Shown piece after piece: positions 9,456 to 17,847 of a DNA stretch of 64,000 nucleotides. Under the pieces are notes generated by a model, which searched no databases, had not been told where the DNA came from, and saw only the letters and a program-made list of their open reading frames with translations. How positions within the stretch are numbered: position 1 is the first letter of the stretch; the number at the start of each line of letters is the position of its first letter. The stretch comes from Burkholderia sp. WP9 (GTDB lineage: Bacteria > Pseudomonadota > Gammaproteobacteria > Burkholderiales > Burkholderiaceae). A program made the translations under genes and the position numbers. The stretch spans positions 4,030,001-4,094,000 of the forward strand of contig NZ_FNTG01000001.1 in the NCBI RefSeq assembly GCF_900104795.1. Reading direction: 5' to 3'.

Positions 9456-10211
9456 ATGAAAAAACTGCTTACGAAGTGCGCGCTGATCGGCGCGACACTG
9501 CTCGCGGTGCTGGCCGCCCCGGCTCACGCGGACGAGAATTTCCCGCTCGACCGCGCGCCGGATAACGCGGAGAATTTCGCTTCTTTGCAGCACGGCGCGC
9601 AATTGTTTGTAAACTACTGCCTGAATTGCCACAGCGCGAATCTGATGCGCTACAACCGGCTGACCGACATCGGCATCATGCCGAACGAAATTCAGGCGAA
9701 CCTGCTGTTCACCACGGATAAAATCGGCAACACCATGACCGTGGCGATGCGGCCCGAAGACGCGAAAGCGTGGTTCGGCGCGAGTCCGCCGGATTTGTCG
9801 GTGGAAGCGCGAGCGCGCGGCAAAGACTGGCTCTACACGTATTTGCGCAGCTTTTACCGCGACAATACGCGGCCGACGGGCTGGAACAATCTGGTGTATG
9901 AAAACGTGAGCATGCCTCACGTGCTGTGGCAGCTTCAGGGGCAACGTACCGCGAAGTTCGGTGACGAAACCGACGAAAAAACTGGCGAGACGGTACACAA
10001 ATTTGTCGGCTTCCAGCAGGTCACTCCGGGGACGATGTCGCCGGTAGATTATGATTCTGCTGTGGCCGACCTCGTGTCGTACCTGTCATGGATGTCCGAA
10101 CCGACCCAGAAAACCCGCAAACAGCTTGGCGTGTGGGTGCTGATGTTCCTCGGTATCCTGAGCTTTTTCGCCTGGCGACTGAACGCCGCGTACTGGAAAC
10201 ATATCAAATAA
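9456..10211 (+). CDS. petC: Cytochrome c1
   Basis: Periplasmic heme-c subunit of the bc1 complex that passes electrons to soluble cytochrome c. The 251-residue product starts at ATG 9456 with GGAG 10 bases upstream. It has a cleavable signal peptide (to about residue 25, AHA|DE) and the heme site CLNCH (55-59). The Met-bearing MPHVLW segment follows, and a C-terminal TM anchor is visible (LGVWVLMFLGILSFFAW). Last gene of petABC. Confidence 0.96.
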   Translation: MKKLLTKCALIGATLLAVLAAPAHADENFPLDRAPDNAENFASLQHGAQLFVNYCLNCHSANLMRYNRLTDIGIMPNEIQANLLFTTDKIGNTMTVAMRPEDAKAWFGASPPDLSVEARARGKDWLYTYLRSFYRDNTRPTGWNNLVYENVSMPHVLWQLQGQRTAKFGDETDEKTGETVHKFVGFQQVTPGTMSPVDYDSAVADLVSYLSWMSEPTQKTRKQLGVWVLMFLGILSFFAWRLNAAYWKHIK

Positions 10212-10306
10212 TCACGCCGTCACCCGGCGTGGGGCCGGCGCCAGGAAAAACCTGCTGAACGGTTTTTCCGCGCGCTGGCCTTTCAGCTTTTTGAGGAAAC
10301 GTAAAC

Positions 10307-10918
10307 ATGATGGTTCTGTATTCCGGCACAACTTGCCCGTTCTCCCAGCGCTGCCGGCTGGTGTTGTTCGAAAAGGGCATGGACTTCGAGATCCGCGACG
10401 TCGACCTGTTTAACAAGCCGGAAGACATCGCCGTGATGAATCCGTACGGTCAGGTGCCGATTCTCGTCGAACGGGACCTGATTCTGTACGAATCGAACAT
10501 CATCAACGAGTATATCGACGAGCGCTTCCCGCACCCGCAGCTGATGCCGGCCGATCCGGTTCAGCGTGCCCGCGCCCGCCTGTTCCTGCTCAACTTCGAA
10601 AAAGAGCTGTTCGTGCACGTCGGCACGCTCGAAAACGAAAAGGGCAAGGCCGCCGAGAAGAATCACGAGAAGGCCCGTCTCGCGATCCGCGATCGTCTGA
10701 CGCAGCTCGCGCCGATCTTCCTGAAGAACAAGTACATGCTTGGCGAAGAGTTCTCGATGCTCGACGTCGCGATTGCTCCGCTGCTGTGGCGTCTGGACCA
10801 CTACGGCATCGAACTGTCGAAGAACGCCGCCCCGCTGATGAAGTACGCCGAGCGCATTTTCAGCCGCCCGGCTTACATCGAAGCGCTGACGCCTTCGGAA
10901 AAGGTGATGCGTCGTTGA
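10307..10918 (+). CDS. sspA: Stringent starvation protein A (glutathione S-transferase fold)
   Basis: A 203-residue GST-fold protein that in E. coli binds RNA polymerase during starvation and helps stationary-phase gene control. The N-terminal thioredoxin-like part has TTCPFSQRCR and the conserved GQVPILVERDLILYES; the helical C-terminal domain follows. RBS GAGGAAA lies about 8 bases before the ATG. It is paired with sspB 70 bases downstream, as in most beta- and gamma-proteobacteria. Confidence 0.95.
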   Translation: MMVLYSGTTCPFSQRCRLVLFEKGMDFEIRDVDLFNKPEDIAVMNPYGQVPILVERDLILYESNIINEYIDERFPHPQLMPADPVQRARARLFLLNFEKELFVHVGTLENEKGKAAEKNHEKARLAIRDRLTQLAPIFLKNKYMLGEEFSMLDVAIAPLLWRLDHYGIELSKNAAPLMKYAERIFSRPAYIEALTPSEKVMRR

Positions 10919-10988
10919 GTTTGGCTTTGGGGTGAGGGCGCTGCGCGGCTGGGTGAGCGCGGGCCCGCGCCCGGTAAGAGGACTGTTG

Positions 10989-11498
10989 ATGCAAGAGATT
11001 TCCACCAAGCCTTACCTGCTGCGCGCGCTCTACGAGTGGTGCACGGATAACGGCTATACCCCGCACATTGCGGTCCGGGTCGACAACCAGACGCGCGTGC
11101 CGCGTCAGTTCGTGCGCGACAACGAAATCGTGTTGAACATCAGCTTCGAGGCGACCAGCCAGCTGCAGATGGGCAACGAGTGGATCGAGTTCAGCGCGCG
11201 TTTCTCCGGCAAGTCGCACAAGATCGAAGTGCCGATCGCCAATATTCTCGCGATCTACGCGCGCGAAAACGGGCAGGGCATGGCATTCCCGGTCGAGTCG
11301 ACAGGCGGTGAAGCGCAGGATTCGGGCACCGACGCCGAAGTGGCGGACGAGACCGAGGCGCCCGCGCCGCGTGCGGTCGAAACGGCGCCGGCCGCGGATG
11401 CCGCCGCCGCCAAAGCGGAAAGCGCGACGGACGCCCCGCAGCCTGACGACGATGGATCGAAAGGTGGCGGAAGGGCTCGCCTCAAGATCGTAAAATGA
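10989..11498 (+). CDS. sspB: ClpXP adaptor SspB
   Basis: Delivers ssrA-tagged proteins to the ClpXP protease. The 169-residue product begins TKPYLLRALYEW and keeps the SspB beta-sheet core. After about residue 110 comes a low-complexity Ala/Glu/Asp linker, and the tail GGGRARLKIVK is the short ClpX-binding peptide seen at the end of SspB proteins. The chosen ATG 10989 has AAGAGGA upstream; the longer frame from 10932 lacks family support. Confidence 0.95.
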   Translation: MQEISTKPYLLRALYEWCTDNGYTPHIAVRVDNQTRVPRQFVRDNEIVLNISFEATSQLQMGNEWIEFSARFSGKSHKIEVPIANILAIYARENGQGMAFPVESTGGEAQDSGTDAEVADETEAPAPRAVETAPAADAAAAKAESATDAPQPDDDGSKGGGRARLKIVK

Positions 11499-11517
11499 AG
11501 TAGAATCACGGCCTCAT

Positions 11518-11593
11518 GCCGGCTTAGCTCATCAGGTAGAGCGCTTGACTTGTAATCATGAGGTGGCGGGTTCGAGTCCTGCAGCCGGCACCA
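11518..11593 (+). tRNA. tRNA-Thr (anticodon UGU)
   Basis: A complete 76-base cloverleaf: a 7-bp acceptor stem GCCGGCT/AGCCGGC, a D-arm, an anticodon loop CTTGTAA with TGT at positions 34-36, a T-arm with GGTTCGAGTCC, and an encoded CCA. The anticodon stem has one T-T mismatch at 28-42. It lies 20 bases after sspB and is the integration target of the island that follows. Confidence 0.95.
11577..11593 (+). repeat. attL core (3' end of tRNA-Thr)
   Basis: The last 17 bases of the tRNA, TCCTGCAGCCGGCACCA, recur at 48,881-48,896 with a single base missing. tRNA 3' ends are the usual targets of P4-type integrases. This copy keeps the tRNA intact, so it is the integrase-side (attL) junction. Confidence 0.8.
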
Positions 11594-11626
11594 TATACCG
11601 ATCCGAGGGTGTCCTTGGAAATCCTG

Positions 11627-11662
11627 AAACCCGTGATAGCATAAGGCTTCACGGGTTTTTTT
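11627..11662 (+). terminator. Intrinsic terminator behind tRNA-Thr
   Basis: Ten-bp stem AAACCCGTGA/TCACGGGTTT with a 12-base loop and a following run of T. It probably ends tRNA-Thr transcription on the island side. A different terminator lies behind the repeated tRNA end at the far border. Confidence 0.85.
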
Positions 11663-11700
11663 ATTCCGATGTTGTCCAACGGTGCCCGTCTGAATCCGGG

Positions 11701-11766
11701 GGCGTGTGGGGGCACCACCGGGGGAATCTCAGCAATCTGGCAAATGCCCCCGGGAAAAGTGCCCCC
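11701..11766. repeat. Putative integrase arm-type sites, left end
   Basis: Several GGGGGCA-like heptamers lie in this short stretch: direct copies near 11,707-11,724 and two inverted copies forming TGCCCCC(GGGAAAAG)TGCCCCC at 11,745-11,766. The reverse complement of the latter closely matches 48,801-48,819 at the other island end. Position between tRNA and int suggests binding sites for the integrase. Confidence 0.5.
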
Positions 11767-11789
11767 TAGCGCTGTAAGGTAGGTGCCTT

Positions 11790-13007
11790 ATGCCGTTGAC
11801 TGACATCGCGATTCGCAAAGCCGCTCCCCGTGAGAAGCCGTACAGGCTTGCTGATGGCGGCGGTATGTACCTCGAAATCTCGCCGTCTGGCGGGAAATAC
11901 TGGCGGCTCAAATACCGTTTCTTGGGTAAGGAAAAGCGCCTGGCTTTGGGCGTCTATCCGGACGTGCCGTTGGCCGCTGCTCGGGAAAAGCGCGAGGACG
12001 CCCGAAAGAAGCTTGCTGCTGGCGTCGATCCTGGTGAGGCGAAGAAAGCCGACAAGCGGGCGGCTCTGCTCGCGGCGACTAATTCTTTCGAGGCTGTCGC
12101 GCTTGGCTGGTTGGCTGAACTCACGCCGTATGTGACGGCCGGGTCAATGGTCAAGACGAAGGCTCGATTCGAGAAGGATGTTTTCCCTTGGCTCGGCAAG
12201 CGGCCGGTGGCCGACATTGATGCCCCCGAAGTCTTGGCGGTCCTGAAGCGGATCGACAGCCGTGGTGCTCGGTTCACCGCTCACAAGGTGCGTGGTGAGA
12301 TAAGTCGAGCGTTTCGCTTTGGAATCAAGGAAGGTTATTGTAAGCTTGATCCGGCTCGCGATCTGATCAATGCCATTCCGCCGGCACAAACGACTCACTT
12401 CGCTTCGATTACAGAGCCGGAAAAGGTGGGCGCAATGCTACGGGCGTTCGATGGCTTCTCCGGCACGTTTCCGGTGTTGTGCGCGCTCAAGCTCGCACCC
12501 ATGCTGTTCACGCGGCCTGGTGAACTACGCAAGGCTGAGTGGAGCCAGTTCGATTTGGATAAGGGTGAGTGGCGGTATCTCGTCACGAAGACCATGACCG
12601 AACATCTGGTTCCGCTCGCCACGCAGGCAGTCAGAGTTCTGCGAGAACTCCACGCCCTTACCGGCAACGGGCGTTACCTTTTTCCGGGGGCTCGTTCGTC
12701 GCAGCGCCCGATGAGCGATGCCGCAATCAATGCTGCGCTCCGACGCTTGGGCTACGACACTCGCACCGAAATCACCGGCCACGGCTTCCGGGCGATGGCG
12801 CGAACGATCTTGCACGAGGAATTGGAGCAAAAGCCTGAAGTTATTGAGCATCAGCTTGCCCATGCCGTGCCCGACACGCTCGGCAAGGCATACAACCGGA
12901 CGAAGTTCATCAAGGAGCGGCGGGCGATGATGCAGAAGTGGGCAGACTATCTTGACAAGCTAAAGGCTGGAGTTGGAGTCGTGCAGCTTGGCGGCGAAGC
13001 GGCCTGA
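11790..13007 (+). CDS. P4-type tyrosine site-specific integrase
   Basis: A 405-residue tyrosine recombinase that would integrate and excise the island at tRNA-Thr. The N-terminal DUF4102-type arm-binding domain is clear (LTDIAIRKAAP, LADGGGMYLEISPSGGKYWR, LGVYPDVPLAAARE). The catalytic residues are present: Arg near 242 (TRPGELRKAEW), His-x-x-Arg near 331-334 (GHGFRAMAR) and the nucleophile Tyr near 367 (AYNRTKF). It appears intact. It points away from the tRNA, the usual order att-int for this family. Confidence 0.95.
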   Translation: MPLTDIAIRKAAPREKPYRLADGGGMYLEISPSGGKYWRLKYRFLGKEKRLALGVYPDVPLAAAREKREDARKKLAAGVDPGEAKKADKRAALLAATNSFEAVALGWLAELTPYVTAGSMVKTKARFEKDVFPWLGKRPVADIDAPEVLAVLKRIDSRGARFTAHKVRGEISRAFRFGIKEGYCKLDPARDLINAIPPAQTTHFASITEPEKVGAMLRAFDGFSGTFPVLCALKLAPMLFTRPGELRKAEWSQFDLDKGEWRYLVTKTMTEHLVPLATQAVRVLRELHALTGNGRYLFPGARSSQRPMSDAAINAALRRLGYDTRTEITGHGFRAMARTILHEELEQKPEVIEHQLAHAVPDTLGKAYNRTKFIKERRAMMQKWADYLDKLKAGVGVVQLGGEAA

Positions 13008-13097
13008 GACGGCGCTTGAGCAAGGTGGTGTGCAGTTGATTGGTACTGTGCCGACCGCTAGGACTTACAGGCGGCCGACCGTTTTGACAAAAGACGA

Positions 13098-13841
13098 GTG
13101 ATACCGGGGGCGATGGACGATATGGGCTGGCAGTACGACTTGCCGGATGCTTCAGATGTTGAACAGTGGTCTGATGCCGCTACGCAGATCGACAGCGGAT
13201 ATCGGTTACTACGCGGAGATTTTGATTCTGATACCAGCCTTCGGGCGTATCTGGATCGGCTGACCCCGTTTGTCCCGCTTCCTCCTCTCGCCACGCCGTA
13301 TTTGACGGAGGAAGACTTCCTTGACGAGGGCGGGCGGGAAGCTTTTGTGGAGTTGATCGATTCCTACCCTCTTGATCCCGAACTTCTCAAGGATAACGAT
13401 CGCGTGTATCGCCGAAGTATGGTGCGCTTGTGCGGTGAATTATTGACGGCAAATGCTGCGCTTGAGGCTGGCTTGAGGGAAAAAGCATGGTGGCATTTGT
13501 CGCGTGCTCGCTTTCATGAAGGGTGGGCGAATGGGTATTACCTAGCGGCAAAACCTGCGGAGGATAAGAGGCGGAGCGGAAAAAGGGGGGGCGTCACCAA
13601 GGAAGAGAACAAGAAACGGGTGGCCCGGGACGCTTGTATTAAGTATCTAAAAAATGATCGTCCCGAAGGTGGTTGGATAAGCCTGGAAGCCGCCATTCGT
13701 ACCGTGGCCCTAAAGGTCGCGGAGGAGATGAGAAAGAAACATGGAGATGTTGATGTCTACGCGCTGCTTTCCGACTGGTTGAGCAATGACCCGGAAGTCC
13801 AGCAAGCTGGCGGTTTCACAATACGGGATACAAAGGACTGA
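13098..13841 (+). CDS. Uncharacterised island protein (yfjH position)
   Basis: A 247-residue protein I do not recognise. It starts at GTG 13098 or, five codons on, ATG 13113. It is acidic at the N-terminus and has a Lys/Arg-rich middle segment (about 155-175, KRRSGKRGGVTKEENKKR) followed by a helical C-terminal part; no signal peptide or TM helix. It lies between int and alpA, the place of yfjH in E. coli CP4-57, but I cannot claim homology. Codon use is less GC-rich than in the flanking core genes. Confidence 0.7.
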   Translation: MIPGAMDDMGWQYDLPDASDVEQWSDAATQIDSGYRLLRGDFDSDTSLRAYLDRLTPFVPLPPLATPYLTEEDFLDEGGREAFVELIDSYPLDPELLKDNDRVYRRSMVRLCGELLTANAALEAGLREKAWWHLSRARFHEGWANGYYLAAKPAEDKRRSGKRGGVTKEENKKRVARDACIKYLKNDRPEGGWISLEAAIRTVALKVAEEMRKKHGDVDVYALLSDWLSNDPEVQQAGGFTIRDTKD

Positions 13842-14333
13842 TTGTTGCTCCGTTTGAGCTGTGCCCCAGGCCCGATCGGGCGTATCTACACAATCGCGAC
13901 CGTCGGCAAGCGTCGGCGCAACGCCGAATCACCATTGAGCGCAGCCACGCTACGTCTCGCCTGCCGGGCCGCACGGCCCCGCAGGCTCCTCGTCGGGCGT
14001 TCCGTGAGCGCCTGACCTCCACCGCTTTTTACCACCCGTGTTGTTCGGGCAGATCATGCGCTCGGATTGGCCTGGGCTGCCCTAACGCTGGGTGCGTCTG
14101 TATCCCCGTTCAGCGGACTCTGGCCGAGCGCATGCACTATTTCGGCGACTCGCTGTCCCCCTCACCATCGCCCCACATCAATTGCATAAAACCGGACTTG
14201 CATGATTGCCGACCACCATCGACCGCCGGATTGACGCAGGGCATTTTTTTACAGGCGCTAGGCATCGTGGATTTCGGCGTGATCCTCAACACTACGGGAA
14301 CTGCAAATTCGCAGTGTTCAGAGAGGAGTAGCC
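13842..14333. other. 492-bp gap before alpA
   Basis: No convincing gene. The stretch is GC-rich in its first half and holds no strong terminator. It probably contains the alpA promoter region. A long frame that crosses alpA (from 14132) is a shadow with biased composition. Confidence 0.4.
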
Positions 14334-14645
14334 ATGTACGACAAAGCCCAGATGGATGCCATTTCGCCGCAGGCGAAGATGGGGCGCCACGGTGCGGGGC
14401 TGGCGAGCCCAGCGCCCGACGAGGCCGTTCGCGACGGTATCAGCATTCCGCGCGGCGCTCGCGTGCTGCGCATCAAAGATGTGATCGACCGTACCGGACT
14501 CTCGCGTTCGACCCTGTACGCGCTGATGAAGAGCGACCCGACGTTTCCGAAGAAGGTCTCGCTGTCAGCCCGTACTACCGGGGTGGTCGAACACCAACTC
14601 GACGCGTGGATTGCCTTGCGCGCCAGTTTGCGCGCAGCGGCATAA
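14334..14645 (+). CDS. AlpA-family transcriptional activator
   Basis: A 103-residue DNA-binding protein. After a 40-residue variable N-terminus comes the AlpA winged-helix core: VLRIKDVIDRTGLSRSTLYA, then DPTFPKKVSL and a C-terminal helix with the Asp-Ala-Trp-Ile sequence. AlpA of CP4-57 activates the excision of its element. RBS GAGAGGAG lies 9 bases before ATG. The DUF3987 gene follows after 13 bases, so the two form an operon. The intact integrase and this regulator suggest a control circuit for excision. Confidence 0.92.
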   Translation: MYDKAQMDAISPQAKMGRHGAGLASPAPDEAVRDGISIPRGARVLRIKDVIDRTGLSRSTLYALMKSDPTFPKKVSLSARTTGVVEHQLDAWIALRASLRAAA

Positions 14646-14658
14646 ATCGGGGGACGAG

Positions 14659-16017
14659 ATGGATATCATCAAACCGTGGTCGACGCACGTAGCCCTGCCG
14701 TCTGCTTATCGACGAAATGGCGGCACATTGACGAGCCCGCGCGCGCCGCATCGTTCGTCATACCCCGTTCACAGCTTTCCTGGGCAACTCCACTCGATAG
14801 CTCACGATCTCAGTGCCAGCGGCGGTGTCGCCCCTGAAATCGTGGGGACAACGTTGATCGTAGTGGCGTCATTGCTTACGCAGGGCCTTGCGGATGTGAC
14901 GTGGCCCAACGGACGGGTAATCTCTATCGGCGCTAACGGGCTCATCGTATCTCCATCGGGGAGCGGCAAGACGATGCCTTACGACTGGCTTAAGGCCCCG
15001 ATCGAAAGATACCTTGAGCAACTTACCGCAGCCGACCCGGGGGGCAAGCACGATTGTCTGCTGCACGAAGACCCGACGCGTGAAGCACTGGTGCAAAGTC
15101 TTAAGGACTGGCCGGTTGCAGGACTTCTGACTGACGAAGGGGGAATTGTCAAAAGGCTGCTGAAGGATTCGGCTACATTGGTCCATCTACTGGATGGAAC
15201 TTCCCATCGGCATATGCGAGTTGGCACCGGTCGTATCACCCTGACTGATCCCCGCCTTTGCATGCTTTTGATGGAACAGCCCAACATATTCGAAGAGACA
15301 AAGCAGCGACTTGGCGGACGCAAGGGCGGGGTCGGCATGATTAACCGCTTTCTTGTCATGCGGTCAATGGGGCTTGCAGAGGGATCGCCTCATGACGTTC
15401 GGTTGTCGGACGACGTGGCGCTGGCATATGAAAAGAGGGCCGATGAATTTCTGGATGCACTTGTTGTGCGCATCAAGGAGGGGAATCGGGCGCGTCCGGC
15501 GTTAAAGCTCAGAGCCAACGCAAATCCATGCCTAATTGAAATGTCCAATGATGCTCGCAGGCGATGCGCGGAACCTAATTCTCCGTGGGCCGACATTTCT
15601 GAATATGTCGTGCGCCATGCAGAACGTGTTCTGCGGCTTGCCGGTGTATTCCACGTTTTTGAGTACGGACCCGAAGGCGAGATATCCCTCGATACGCTCG
15701 AGCGTGCGGAAAGCTTCGGCAACTGGTACGTCGATTCGTACCGGGAGATATTTTGCGAAGAACCAAAGCCAACGCAGGCCGAGCTTGATGCCGATGTACT
15801 CGGAAACGTGTTCGTTCAACTGTGCCAGGCGACTGGCCGCTGGGTGGTCCCTCAGTCCGAGCTGCGTACGTGGTCAATTAACCTGGCACTTACCGGATCG
15901 CGGTTTCCTCGGGCTTTGGGCGCTCTTTGTCGGCAGGGGCGGGTTGCTGTGTTTCCTGGGCGCAATGGGCCTCAGGTTGAGCTGAACCGTTCTTCTCTGC
16001 TGCTTTCATACCGTTGA
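14659..16017 (+). CDS. DUF3987 (YfjI-like) P-loop protein
   Basis: A 452-residue protein with a Walker A motif SPSGSGKT at about residue 99 and a DUF3987 core. These proteins, such as YfjI of CP4-57, are thought to be primase/helicase-like replication ATPases of satellites and plasmids; no reaction is proven. A Walker B-like stretch lies in GLLTDEGG near 158. The start ATG 14659 has GGGGGACGAG just upstream; a longer frame from 14611 overlaps alpA. A strong hairpin follows the stop. Confidence 0.85.
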   Translation: MDIIKPWSTHVALPSAYRRNGGTLTSPRAPHRSSYPVHSFPGQLHSIAHDLSASGGVAPEIVGTTLIVVASLLTQGLADVTWPNGRVISIGANGLIVSPSGSGKTMPYDWLKAPIERYLEQLTAADPGGKHDCLLHEDPTREALVQSLKDWPVAGLLTDEGGIVKRLLKDSATLVHLLDGTSHRHMRVGTGRITLTDPRLCMLLMEQPNIFEETKQRLGGRKGGVGMINRFLVMRSMGLAEGSPHDVRLSDDVALAYEKRADEFLDALVVRIKEGNRARPALKLRANANPCLIEMSNDARRRCAEPNSPWADISEYVVRHAERVLRLAGVFHVFEYGPEGEISLDTLERAESFGNWYVDSYREIFCEEPKPTQAELDADVLGNVFVQLCQATGRWVVPQSELRTWSINLALTGSRFPRALGALCRQGRVAVFPGRNGPQVELNRSSLLLSYR

Positions 16018-16020
16018 AGA

Positions 16021-16059
16021 AAACACCACGGGCGCACTGCATGTGCGTCCGCGGTGTTT
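16021..16059 (+). terminator. Terminator-like hairpin after DUF3987
   Basis: A 17-position stem (AAACACCACGGGCGCAC against GTGCGTCCGCGGTGTTT, one mismatch, one wobble) with a 5-base loop. Only three T follow directly, so termination may be partial or the hairpin may protect the message end. Confidence 0.6.
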
Positions 16060-16456
16060 GTATGCCGCTGTCAATCTGTCGTAGTAACTAAGCATATCGC
16101 CGAGGTTATCGCATTGCTCGTAGCTTATTGGGATTTCTATTCCCATGTGCTCGTTTGTGTTGAGGATTTTGATGTGCGATGGTTCTGGTTATTAGTAGGA
16201 TGGATATTTATATATCTCTATTGGTTAAGAGATTCTTCATCTATCGAGTGGTATTTCTATCAATAGATAGCTATGCCTCAGTAACTATTTGCAGTGTCAA
16301 ATATGTCTGTATCCGCCCTTACTCAATAGGGGTGTTGATCTCTGGATGATTGACAGGTCTGGCCTGCTAACTGCCACGTAGATTGATGGCTGATTGGACA
16401 ATACATTACCACTCAATGCCTATGGCTAATTGAGTGGATATCAATGATCGAAGGCT
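16060..16456. other. AT-rich gap before the Gp2-like gene
   Basis: About 400 bases clearly richer in A/T than the surroundings. No gene I can support. The short sequences TTGAGTGG / CTCAATTAG around 16,410-16,440 and many TAT-rich tracts may hold the promoter and, since a replication protein follows, an origin; nothing decisive is visible. Confidence 0.35.
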
Positions 16457-17617
16457 ATGGAAACGAACTCTGACATCAATTTGTACGTGATCAAGACGAA
16501 AGGCAAGGATTACATCTTGCCATATTTCATGGATGGAGTGCTGGATCTGATGAAGTTCATGAATATGGTGCTCTACAAGGACTCGCTGTTTCACAACGAA
16601 CCCAAGCGAGTAAATGATGTTCGTTCGAAGAAAAGAGTCTCCCGCTTAGGGATGCATATAGAACGCCTCCACGGTTACAGTCAACTATATTCGAGTGGAT
16701 ACGCGTTTTCACCTTTGATTGAATTCTTCTTCGGGCAGTATCGCAAGCACTTGATCAAAGAGAGCGCGATGTTGCTCGATGAGTTTGACCCCAGTGGACT
16801 TAGTTCTGATCTGTTCAATGATTTCGTTGTCACGATGCGGCGTGAAGCGGTCGCAACGAAATTGAAGAAGAGAATTATTGATTGGAATAGGAAGTTCGAA
16901 CTAAGTTGGGAGAGGGTGGTTGAGTTTGAGGATAAATTGTTCGAGCGTTATGCTCGCTTGATGGTTATCCGTCTGGACTTCGATTATCACAAGGCGACTT
17001 TTACTGACGATGAGTTAGAGCAGGCGCTTGATGAGGCTGTGAGGCGGAAAGAGCGTGATCTGGCTGATTACCTGTCAGGAGCAGATATTTCGATACCGCG
17101 AGCTATCGAGGGTCGTATTACGCTGGATGAGGTGCAGAAGGATCGAGATCGCTTTTTTGGGAATATGAAAGGCAAGCCTTCCTTATTCAGGCATCTGGTT
17201 GGCTACGTCTGGCGTATTGAATACACGCGGATGGCCGGTTATCACATGCACGTTATGTTGTTCTTTGATGGTGCATACGTTCAGAAGCATGAGTATTATG
17301 CGCAGGAGATAGGTTGCTACTGGCGCGATGTGGTTACTGAAGGGCGGAGCTACTTTGAAAACTGCAATCGAAAGAAGGCGGAGTACGGCGACAAATGGGC
17401 GCTCGGGCAGATTGACCGTTTGGACGCTGATAAACGAGGCAAGTTAGTTAATGCACTGGGATACTTTTGCAAGATGAGCCAGATTGTCCATGTCATGCCT
17501 TATCCGAAATGCCGCCTCTTTCAAACCGTGATTATCCGCCGGCAACGCAGGGGAGCTGGGGGGCGTCCGCGCACGAGGAGCGTCGTGGGTGCTGACAACC
17601 AGCGTCCTGCATGCTGA
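16457..17617 (+). CDS. Inovirus Gp2 / YfjJ-like HUH replication initiator
   Basis: A 386-residue protein of the YagK/YfjJ C-terminal-domain family, also called inovirus Gp2 proteins, which are taken to be rolling-circle replication initiators. The two-histidine metal motif is visible as AGYHMHVMLFFDG (about residues 260-272). Conserved context lies after it: the Trp-Arg-Asp segment CYWRDVV, and further on LGYFCKMSQ. Catalytic Tyr candidates in HEYYAQEIG follow the HUH motif. The tail GGRPRTRS is typical. The gene is notably AT-richer than its neighbours. Order alpA-DUF3987-Gp2 repeats that of CP4-57. Confidence 0.82.
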   Translation: METNSDINLYVIKTKGKDYILPYFMDGVLDLMKFMNMVLYKDSLFHNEPKRVNDVRSKKRVSRLGMHIERLHGYSQLYSSGYAFSPLIEFFFGQYRKHLIKESAMLLDEFDPSGLSSDLFNDFVVTMRREAVATKLKKRIIDWNRKFELSWERVVEFEDKLFERYARLMVIRLDFDYHKATFTDDELEQALDEAVRRKERDLADYLSGADISIPRAIEGRITLDEVQKDRDRFFGNMKGKPSLFRHLVGYVWRIEYTRMAGYHMHVMLFFDGAYVQKHEYYAQEIGCYWRDVVTEGRSYFENCNRKKAEYGDKWALGQIDRLDADKRGKLVNALGYFCKMSQIVHVMPYPKCRLFQTVIIRRQRRGAGGRPRTRSVVGADNQRPAC

Positions 17618-17847
17618 ACATGGATATCCGCTTTTTCTCCCTCGCTTTGTAATCAAGACCTTACATAAGGCCTTGTCCACTGGGTGCGACCTTGGTTACC
17701 AAGGCTTGCACTCGGACTCCAGACGGGCGCCATGCGAGCGACGAATATCGGTTTTCGGTGGCCGGCAATCTGGAGCCCTATTTCGAGGAGGCTCTGGGAG
17801 CCGGCGCAAAAATTAGGCGAAAGTTATGTATTAACCGATGCCTTTAA

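Noticed and set aside
10213..10231. Hairpin CACGCCG...CGGCGTG behind petC as terminator
   Set aside because: It is followed by G-rich sequence instead of a T-run, so not called as an intrinsic terminator.
16054..16266. Possible 70-residue membrane peptide
   Set aside because: Its GTG start lies inside the hairpin that follows the DUF3987 gene and there is no ribosome site; hydrophobicity comes from the AT-rich tract.
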